64,000 nucleotides of DNA from Euborellia annulipes. Its lineage: Eukaryota > Arthropoda > Insecta > Dermaptera > Anisolabididae. The DNA lies in NCBI GenBank assembly GCA_023213315.1, contig JAKCPI010005069.1:1-64000 (forward strand), given 5' to 3'. Positions 55,122 to 64,000 of the stretch are shown one piece after another. How positions within the stretch are numbered: position 1 is the first letter of the stretch; each line of letters opens with the position of its first letter. The notes under the pieces are model-generated. The model did not search any database and was not told the origin of the DNA. It was given only the letters and a program-made list of their open reading frames with translations. A program made the translations under genes and the position numbers.

Positions 55122-58100
55122 ATGTCTCAAGATTCTGGCAGTGAAGATGGATCAAAAAGCCCTAATCTAGTTCTTAAAAATCTAAGGAGATTTCGATTTC
55201 AAAAACAATATTCAAAAAAAGATGTTCCTGTCAGCACTAACAAAGAACATGAATCCGATTCCGAAAAAAACAAATTATCAACCACATCGACGAACATTCT
55301 TTCGTGTAAGTTAATTATAATAAATCCTTATTTATCCTTTGAGTAAAATTAAATCATTACTAAGCAGGTTCTCGACATTCGATCATTATATCGTTTGTAT
55401 CTTCTAGATAATTACTTTTAAATTTCGGTTTCATTTCAAAAGCACATTATATATACAAGTCTTTTAAAGAATTTTCAATATTAATTAAAAAAATGTTTTT
55501 AGTAAATAAGCAAAGAAAATTAAACCGAGAGATTTAATTTTTTTTAGAACTAATTATTTTAATTACTCTTTTAGTCAACAAAAGTTTTTTTTTCTCTTTT
55601 AATATTTCATATATAAAATGGAAAAAGTTGCAAATGGATTTGTCGATTTGGAAATATCACCAGAAGGACCTGCTATTGAGAAAAAAGATTAACACTAAAC
55701 ACAGGGACCCGAAATATTTCTTTTTGAATAAACACTATATTCAGAAAAAACTCACCAATATTTTATTAATTCCATTTACCACTAATCTACAATTGTAGGA
55801 ACATACATTGAGAGTATGCATATATATATATAAAGACATTTTCTCTGGTTAAGTGGCGTTCGTTGATGAGATTTGCTCGAAGTTTCGTTTATTGCCCAAC
55901 ATATTCACTAGTTACACTTCAAATATTTATATATATTATTAATTAATAAAAAAAACGCAAAAAAGTGACTTTTTAGTCTCACTAAAAGCAGTTAATTTCA
56001 GACTAAGCGACTGATTGTCATGAAACTTTGATAAGTATTGTTTTAAGATTAGTATGCTACTATCCAGAAATCGTTTAAAGTAATTCAACAGTGATGTGTC
56101 AGACCGTAAACTTATTGAGATTTATGTTATTCTATGATAGTTCTTAGCTCCATATTATTAATATTTTTAAAAAATAATGCTCTGCCATTTTCGTTTCATG
56201 ATCTTTTGATGGAATTTTCTTTAAATTGAATACAACTAATTGTTTTTTTATAAAAATTTTTTTTCTAGCTCCATCTCCAGAAATTAAACCCAAAGTTTAT
56301 CAGAAAATTTTTGCAATTTCAAGTTCGTCAGAAGAAGAAAATGAAAAAAATACAAATGATAATAATACCCAATCTACTTCCAAATCAACAAATTCAGAAA
56401 ACAAGGTAATTTTAAATTTCATATCCCCTCAATGGAAACAATTACAAATAATTCGTTTTTTATTTTAATTTCTAGGAGACAGAAAACTCAGATGCATCTA
56501 AAGATAACAGTGTAAAAAATGCAATGGCAATTTTATGCAATGAGAAATTCTCAAAGCGTCCACGTAGTGATAACGAAGAATCTCAAGAATCTATTCAATC
56601 AAATAATGGAAAGCATCCCCCTAGTAAGACCAAATAAGATTTGTTCACTATCTTGCATTTGTATCGGAAAGTTGTTGTTTCTTTCAAAATCAGCGACTCA
56701 TATGAGTGAGTTTTTTAGGCTCAAGCAAATAAATGAAAAAAGTTAATTGGGCAAAAGGGAAGTGTGACATCTAAATAAAACTCTCATTTCGTGAAACATT
56801 TCGACCGTTACTATTTCAAGGGGTGAACCCCCTAAAGGTCTACAATCATCACCCGAAGTTTCATCCCAAAATGAAATCCCAAGGTCGTGCCCTCCCCTTG
56901 TAAGCCCAAGGGCAGAGAGATAATTAAAAAAATAAAATATAACAATTCTATTATATACAACGCATTGTTGGAGTTGTTATACTCTTTGAACGACTAATGA
57001 TACCATTATTATCTAATTAAAATCGAAATATTTTACATATTTGGAGTTTTATTTTGATACAGGCTGATTTTATTTTCTTAAACACAATTCTGTTCTCCAG
57101 ACCAACTTTCTCATCGGGAAAACCAATTTTTACTTATGTATATATATATGGAATAATTCAAATTAAGCTTTTCTTTAATTGATCTCAAAAAAAAGTGATG
57201 TTTTGAGGTCCTTTTTTGAGGCCGTACCATAAAATAGTCAATCTATCTTAAAATATTTTAAATATATATATATATACTAGACCCCCGCCTCGGCGGGGCT
57301 CTCTAGCGGGGGCTGCGCCCCGGACCCCCTGGCTCGCCTTCCCTTTTCATTTTTATATATAGAGATTATTTTAACGGTTAATTATTCATGAACTTAAGAT
57401 TTTTTGTGAATCATATTCTTTCCGGGATTCTCCCGGTACACAGACAAAAATTAAAGCCGATATTTTAGAATTCAAAATGTAAATAAATAAAAAAATCGTA
57501 AACATGGGTAAATATTTATATTTTTTCACCATGGCAACTATTTCTCCTAACTTTTATTTTTTTCTTATTTTAACGGTTAATTACTCATTAACTTATTGTT
57601 ATTTGTGAAACAAAACCTGTCCGGGACTCTCACAAACATACACAGAAAATTTCATCATAATTGGTTCAGTCGTTTAGGAGGAGTTCAGTCACATACACAC
57701 GTAAGAAGAATTTATATATAAAGAAAGAAAAGATATAATATAAGATATATAAAAAAAAAACGCCCGATGCTATAATTTGAAATTTAAATTAAATATTTTG
57801 AATGTCAAAGTTGTAGCTCACATATGTGATTATTTCATTGATTTTATAAAAGAAAATGGAAATTTTTTATGTTTCAACTATACAACATTAAAAATTCTTC
57901 ATATTTGAAAAAAAAAAAAAAAACAATGAAATAATCACATGTATAAATGGCATGCATGGGCGCCGCATCTCTGGCGCTCACTGAACGCACATGCCAAAGA
58001 GAAGAGTTTTTTTTTCAATTTTTATCAAGATGGATTTAAAAAAAATTGAGGTACGATTAAAAATTATGCCTGATCTAGATCTCATTTATTGTATGAATTG

Positions 58101-58355
58101 ATAAATTAATCCTTAAATGTGAAAAATCAATACAATCATATGGACCATGTTAGGTTATAGAGAAAAAGAAGATCTACTTTTTTTTATTTAAATCGCAACA
58201 TTATTACGCTTTTTTACTTTCTCTTACCTATGTATATATGTAATATATATATAGAGAGAAAGTATTGGTTTCATGTCAAAAATTCGATGTCGAGATTTTG
58301 ATGGATCTTCACGTTTTGAGGTCCCCTGAATCCAAAAAGTGGTTTTCGCGACATG

Positions 58356-58417
<62 letters not shown>

Positions 58418-61400
58418 CTGTGTGTGTTCAATTTTAAGCATGAAGGAATTGAGCTATGAGGCTGAAATTTTATATTTAAGTTAAACACCCTCCGGGACCG
58501 ACAAAATAAGCTTTTAATCAAAATCGGCCAAAAAGTACTAGTACTTTACTGATGTACTTTTTCAGTTTTTTTCGATTTTCTCAAAATTCGCTCTAACGAT
58601 TTTGATTAAAATTCAAAAATCAATTATTTTTTAGATGCTCTTTCAAATGTATATTCTCGTTTTGCCCTCAAAATTGTTTGAAGCACACTTTACTCTTGTG
58701 CTTCATAGGAAAGATAGGAGAAATAAATGGTTGCCATGGTAACCGAATTTAAATCTTTTTCTTTTTATTAAATTAAAAATCAATTATTAATTAAACGCCC
58801 ATTTTTTTTTTCGGAGAAAACATATCTCTCTCTCTCACAAAACTATCTTCTTTCTTTCTACGCGTTTTAAATTTTTCTACCTTATCTTCGCATTTGACCA
58901 ATGTTAATTTCCTATAGGGATTTGTATGTTAATTTCGATTCAAAAGGGGGTCCCCTTTAGAACTTTTTACGCATTTAAAATTTTTTTTCCAATTCTTATG
59001 AAATTTTGTATTTATTTACGATTCTATATTGTGTATAAAATGTCCAAATATGAGATTAAAATTTTGAAAAATAACCATAGTTTATTTCAAGCAATCAACA
59101 TTTAAAATGCAAGTTTGAAACTAAGGTGCTATAGGAAACTAAATATATCTCGACACAAAAATCTGGTGTGACCAGCACAGTGCACAACTTTCTCTTACCG
59201 AAGGGTAAGAGAAAGTTGTGTGCTGTGCGCCAGTCACACCAGATTTTTTTGTATAAAACAAGAAAAAAAGTCATTGCCATTGGTTTTGCTTACAAGTGTG
59301 CAAATTAAATGGCCTTTATCTCAGATTTAGGTTAATGGCGCTTGGTTCCTTCATGCATAACAAAGTCCATATAAATTCTATGTTAAATTTTAAGAGAACA
59401 ATTTTGGAAAAGAGTGAAGGACGATTCTGCCTAGATGGACAATTTTAAAACTATTTTTCATTTGTAGACAAAATTTTTAGATTAATCATTAACTATCAAA
59501 TCATAAAGAAGATACTTGAGCCTAAATATTGTTGCAATTAACTATCTGATAGGGCGGTTCTTCCCGGAAAAAACAAATAAAAAAGGTCACTTGTTTTAAA
59601 TCACCCTACATAGGACGGAGAATGGGGGAATTAATATTTCAAATCTTTAAACCTCTTCGACTTTGCATCTATTTTTCAAAATCTCACATTATTTAGATTG
59701 TTAGGAAAAGAGAATATCAGCCAAACAGGAGACCTTCTATCAAATGAAAATCCCAATCAAGTAAACGTTTCGGCTTTTCAATGTATTCACCATCGAGAAC
59801 GAGACATTCTCTTTTCCTATCATTCTAATTGTTAGATAGCCACTTCTCTCATTGACATCACACAATTTACATTTCAGGTAAAAGGCGTAAGAATGATGTG
59901 GAAGATTGTAAAGATGATGACGATAATGATGATGATTGTAATGAAGATGAATTTATTAGAGAACGCGTATTTGACAGGTAATGAATAAATTATATACCTA
60001 ATGTTATCTCATTTTGTGAAAAGAATATTATTATTTTTATATAAATGGGATTTGGTGGCTATAAATGTATTTAAGGCCAGGTTAAGCCAAATAAAAAGCC
60101 TTTATGTGCTTCTCTACTCCGGAGACTTTTCGGGATATACACTCATCGTCATAAAATAAGTTGCACCCAGAACGAGTCACGTAACGTGAATGAAACTAAG
60201 TACAGTAGTTGGCCACTACTCGATTTGCAAATGATTAAATTTTCAGTCCCCTCCGCACATATGACTTCACCAAGATGGCTGGGTTTATGATCTCATCAAC
60301 GACAGTCTAAAAGCTCTCCAGAAGCAGGTTTTGTTTTTTTTCTGCGTGATTATCTCTTTCAGAAAGCGTCATCGTAAAGTTTATTATGCCTTTGGTATGA
60401 CAGAGGAAACATTTTGAACAGCTGAGCGAATTTGGGAGGGGCCATATCATAGGGCTGAAGGTGGATGGTCATTTCATCGGATAGCGCTCCATATTGGCCG
60501 TTCCGCCATTAGAGTCGCTCGGTGGTGAACACGATGGGTTGTTGAAGGTTCCTACACACGATATGGAGCCCACCAATATGAATGAACGGAGGATTATTAG
60601 ACAGGTGCAAACCAATCCATCTGGTACAGTTACGAACATTCAGGGAGTAGTCAACCCTGCTCTGCAGCATACTGTTAGTGCCAGTAACATAAGCAGAAGG
60701 CTACATGCCATTGGAATGCACGCACGAAGACCATTACGGCAACTACCCATAACGCCACAGCAACGTCAATTGAGACTCAGCTGTTTTCGCAAAGGCATAA
60801 TAAACTTTACGATGATGCTTTCTGAAAAAGACAAAGCCTTCTTCTGGAGAGCTTTTAGACTGTCGTTGATGAGATCATAAACCCCACTATCTTTGTGACT
60901 TTATATGCGCGGAGGGGACTGAAAATTTAATCATTTGCAAATCGAGTAGTGGCCAACTACTGTACTTAATTTCATTCGCGTAACGGGACTCGTTCTGAGT
61001 GCAACTTTTTTATGACGATGAGTGTATTTAAAGTCTCATCATCAGTCCGTCTACACAATGTACATATATAAATAATCAATTTTCGATATATTGGACTTAC
61101 ACCACTTTCAAAATTAGCCAATTGTAAAATTCGTTTAAATTCAATTTTGAAAAATCAAATATTATTAGTTCAAATATACTTCATATTAATCCAATTTTGT
61201 TTACAAATAATGACACGATATAAAATAGAAGTAGTATTTTTAATTTTAGACGTTAATTACATTGTTAAAATTACAAGTTATTCGTAATATTTACTTATGC
61301 TCTGCATGCGTCAGTGTTTTTAAATATTCATGATGCTCCGGAAGTAATAACTGCTTGATATCTATTTAATTTAATTAGTTTTTTTAACTTTGTACAGTTT

Positions 61401-63925
61401 ATATACCCGTAGATATATTTTGAAATATTTTATATAGAATAATATAAAATTTAAAAAGAATCAAAGCCCTTGGGGGAAGGGGGGCAAATGCTCCCCCCCC
61501 CCCTCCCAATGACACCTCTGCTAGTAACTCTTGACACGTATATAAACAAATGCGAAATAACAGGCTACCTCAAATTGGACTTACACCACTTTCATAATCC
61601 ATGATTACCCAATTTATTTTACTGAGCAATTTTCAATTGTACAAAACATGTGAATTTTTTAAAATTTACCACTAGCTAGTTATACATGAAAAATTTACAT
61701 TAAATTAAGCATAAATTATGTGATATCTCATATTAAAAAAAATGAACTAAACCTCTTTAAAAATAAACGGTCCATATATCGGTGGAAACTAAACATATAT
61801 CAACACAAAAACAACATCGAGCGTAATTCCCCTGGTCAAAGCATTAATAGATAATAAATAGAATGAAATCATATTTCCTTATTATTTTTAGCTATAATTT
61901 TGCAATCAAAAGTTTTTTGAGATAAAACTTTTTTTTTTTTAGTGATGCCGATTCTGATGAAGAAATAATTGATGAAATGACCGAAAATAAAAGAGAAGTT
62001 TTTAATTTTCTCAATACAGCTTTCTATGATGAACTAATAATGATGCCATGCACCGCCAAAAGAGCTGAAGCGATCATTGCTAGCCGACCTTACTCTGGAT
62101 GGATTCATCTTGTGACTACATTTAGAGAAAACAAACAGATTGGCTCAGAAGTATTAAATATTGCACAAGATTTCCTTTATGCGCGTTATGTCGTTGGCAA
62201 TTTAATGAAACGCTGTTTGAAAATTGCTAATCAATTGGAGCGCGCCATCAAAGAAGAATCCAAACATATTAAAGAACAACCGCCAAATCTTTGCGAAACG
62301 TAATTATTCCTTCAAATTTTTATTATCTTCTTCAAAAGTTTGATTGAATTATAATAGATAATAACAAATTTTTCAGTGAACTAATTATATGAATTTTTCC
62401 AGGAGGACCTTAACGCCATATCAAATGATTGGACTCAATTGGCTGTACATAATGCATACTCTGAAATTAAATGCCATTCTTGCTGATGAGATGGGCTTAG
62501 GGAAAACGATTCAAGTCATTTCCTTTCTTGCCTATCTTAAACACATTGGTTATCGAGGAAAGGGTCCACATCTTATAGTTGTTCCGGCCTCAACACTAGG
62601 TAATATAAAATTTTAAAACAGTATTATTTCTTATTAAAAATTTAATCAAGATTTTTGTTAGGCTTTTATCATAAAATGTTATTCCAAGTTACAAATTCGT
62701 AATTTGCATTTTTATTTAAATAAAAAAAAAATTTTTTTAGTCTACTTTCTATTTTTCTTTCTCTTACCTTAAGTTTTTTTTTTTGTCATTCGCAGCACTT
62801 GTGACATTTTAGAACAAAATACGGCAGGCTAGTCTACCAGCTTAGATCACAGGACGATTATATTTCGATAAAAATCATAATAATTCCTTAAAGCTGTGGC
62901 TGTGATGTGATTATAATAGAGGGATGGAGATTTCAGCCAAATTGGATTATTCGAGGTTCAATAAAACTCCCAGAAGAAGACGTTTCGGCCTGATCTCTGA
63001 TCTTGGGCGCAGAAGGATATAATTTTGTATGAGACAAATAAATTTTGACCTGGTTTATGTTCATATGTGCACTTTGCAATATGCACTGAATATATACTGA
63101 AATTGGCCAAATAAATTGAGGCCGAAGCGTCTAATTTTGGGAGTTTTATTGAACCTCGAGCATTCCAATTTGACTGATATTTCCATCCCTTCATTATAAT
63201 TATTATATTAAAATAAAATAATATTAAAACAACTTACAACTTGAAGGCCATGTCTTTATCTTGCGACTACCGCCTTCGGCGGCCCATGTCCTTTACATGC
63301 TCTGTGCCCCTGTTCTAAGCTGGTTCTAATATAGACCAGGCTGCCATATTTTGTTCCAAAATGTTAAAATTGCCACGAATGACAAAAAAAGATGTAACCT
63401 AATGAATGTTAAGTTTGCTAAATAAATATTACAAAACGCAATTTATAGCTGTGATGTTATATTAATGAGAGGGTAGAAAATGAGAGCTGCAGCTAAGGTT
63501 TTTTTTCTTTATTTATTTAATCCGCACAGCTGACGTTTCGGTTCTGTGTTTGAAAAAATAAATAAATATTTTTAATAATTTATAAATACTAGAAATTTTT
63601 ATCATTTCACTAAATCAGTTTAAGGATTTGAACAAAACTCTGATTTTATCATTTACCTACTTATGATGTTTTAACTTCAATATTCAACTTTCAATCTTTA
63701 TAATCCTCGACATATAATATACTTCGTATAATTTATTCAATATTTATTTCAATTCTATTATTTGATGTTATTTTTTTAATTTTTAGATAATTGGAATAAT
63801 GAATTGGAAATTTGGTGTCCTTCAATGAACGTCTTACAGTATTATGGTTCGCCAATGGAAAGAAAACTCTTAAGATGTCGTCTTTTAAGAGAAGACACGC
63901 TTGATATTGATGTGATTTTGACTAC
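55122..63925 (+). CDS. SMARCAD1: SWI/SNF-related remodeller SMARCAD1 (Fun30), 5' part
   Basis: Seven coding exons in phase: 55122-55305, 56269-56405, 56476-56623, 59878-59977, 61943-62299, 62403-62599 and 63787-63925 (about 420 residues); the rest lies beyond the window. Fun30/SMARCAD1 ATPases slide and exchange nucleosomes in heterochromatin upkeep and DNA end resection. The N-terminal 190 residues are Ser/Glu/Asp-rich ([26 protein letters not shown]) and show no clear CUE domain. A conserved helical segment follows (residues about 195-300, with [20 protein letters not shown]). The SNF2 ATPase starts near residue 312 ([12 protein letters not shown]) with motif I DEMGLGKT (Lys343), motif Ia [20 protein letters not shown] and [12 protein letters not shown]. 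Reading is intact. Introns 4 and 6 hold transposons. Identity rests on the ATPase block, which matches SMARCAD1 better than other SNF2 groups. Confidence 0.9.
57274..57362 (+). mobile_element. Short Helitron/Helentron-like derivative (SMARCAD1 intron 3)
   Basis: ATACTAGACCCCCGCCTCGG hairpin, GGGGGCTGCGCCCCGGACCC and TTTTCATTTTTATATATAG: the two ends of the 43.05-43.6 kb element with its middle removed. Confidence 0.5.
57390..57730 (+). repeat. Fragment with Helentron/SINE-like tail
   Basis: The string TTTCATCATAATTGGTTCAG, TCGTTTAGGAGG, TTCAGTCACATACACACGT is the type of tail found on many arthropod non-autonomous elements. Boundaries are not resolved. Confidence 0.4.
58207..58745. repeat. 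Dispersed hairpin family copy with long TCTG/GT microsatellite
   Basis: Terminal palindrome, GTATTGGTTTCATG, CGCGACATGG, (TCTG)n then (TG)n at 58357-58428, body up to GGTTGCCATGGTAACC. It is followed by the related segment at 58895. Confidence 0.85.
58895..59255. repeat. Repeat segment ending in the CTGGTGTGAC hairpin
   Basis: Second copy of the 14145-14500 segment. The hairpin at 59156-59248 is almost perfect and carries CTTTCTCTTACC on one arm and GGTAAGAGAAAG on the other. Confidence 0.8.
59700..59835. repeat. Inverted repeat with AACGTTTCGGC motif (SMARCAD1 intron 3)
   Basis: Arms AGGAAAAGAGAAT (about 59703) and ATTCTCTTTTCCT (about 59807) pair. AACGTTTCGGCTTTTCA between them looks like the minus-strand GAAACGTT box of the hammerhead-like elements, without a complete core. 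Confidence 0.4.
60140..61024 (+). mobile_element. Internally deleted Tc1-like transposon (SMARCAD1 intron 4)
   Basis: 885 bp, flanked by TA (60138-60139 and 61025-61026), starting CACTCATCGTCATAAA and ending TTTATGACGATGAGTG. The terminal inverted repeats are unusually long: left 60140-60394, right 60790-61024, about 235-255 bp. The middle keeps a piece of the transposase DNA-binding region (60494-60790: [53 protein letters not shown]), the paired-like helix-turn-helix of Tc1/Tc3 proteins. The DDE catalytic domain is gone. Confidence 0.93.
62775..63391. mobile_element. Composite palindromic element (SMARCAD1 intron 6)
   Basis: The outer ends TTTGTCATTCGCAGCACTT ... ACAAAATACGGCAGGCTAGTC (62782-62835) and GACCAGGCTGCCATATTTTG ... 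CACGAATGACAAA (63336-63387) are inverse repeats of about 70-80 bp. In the centre a second inverted repeat (62951-62993 with 63119-63161: CGAGGTTCAATAAAACTCCC) carries GACGTTTCGGCC on one side and GGCCGAAGCGTC on the other, a worn hammerhead-like core. So one palindromic element is nested in another. Confidence 0.6.
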
Positions 63926-64000
63926 GTAAGTTTAATTTTTTTTAATTAAGGCTGAACGCACACCGATCGAGCAAAAACGTTTTTGTCTAAAACTGTTTTT

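Overview
This is an AT-rich stretch of animal nuclear genome. Genes carry many short GT-AG introns, and transposon copies make up much of the intergenic and intronic DNA. A Ty3/Gypsy element with an env-like third ORF, together with hAT, Tc1/mariner and PIF/Harbinger-type fragments, points to an arthropod. A crustacean such as a copepod fits, but the species cannot be fixed from the sequence alone.

Left end (1-9.83 kb): a nested retrotransposon composite. A decayed minus-strand non-LTR element is cut inside its reverse-transcriptase domain by a full-length 7.89-kb Ty3/Gypsy element (gag, pol, env-like). The Gypsy element has two 624-bp LTRs that look identical and a 4-bp target duplication. 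Its leader holds ten small hairpins whose stem bases change in pairs, and gag/pol overlap at a classical -1 slippery heptamer.

Gene block (11-35 kb): PRPF18 (+, splicing factor), CXXC1/CFP1 (-, SET1 complex subunit), MYSM1 (+, histone H2A deubiquitinase) and CTH (-, cystathionine gamma-lyase). All exons were traced by splice signals and reading phase. CXXC1 and MYSM1 are divergent across a 777-bp gap. PRPF18/CXXC1 and MYSM1/CTH are convergent pairs. The CXXC1 model has no CXXC zinc finger and carries a 1-nt frameshift in an A7 run of its last exon.

Repeat-rich block (35-52 kb): a 144-bp tandem array, a long hairpin, many copies of a dispersed family with a roughly 90-bp internal hairpin and long terminal repeats, a Helitron/Helentron-like pair, tRNA-derived SINE pieces and a hAT element with a clean 8-bp target duplication. 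A small unrecognised two-exon ORF lies at 49.2-49.6 kb.

Right block (52-64 kb): the intron-less coding region of RPS17, more repeat copies (one with a nested TAA-flanked MITE), and the 5' half of SMARCAD1 (SNF2 remodeller), whose introns hold an internally deleted Tc1 element and a palindromic element. SMARCAD1 runs off the right edge.

Four genes act on chromatin or RNA processing (CFP1 in H3K4 methylation, MYSM1 in H2A deubiquitination, SMARCAD1 in nucleosome remodelling, PRPF18 in splicing). CTH (transsulfuration) and RPS17 (ribosome) are housekeeping genes. There is no operon logic here: the link is physical clustering plus one probable shared promoter. The most unusual signals are the covarying hairpin array in the Gypsy leader, the inverted-repeat elements centred on hammerhead-ribozyme-like cores, and the repeat family that carries one conserved 12-mer both at its ends and in its internal hairpin.
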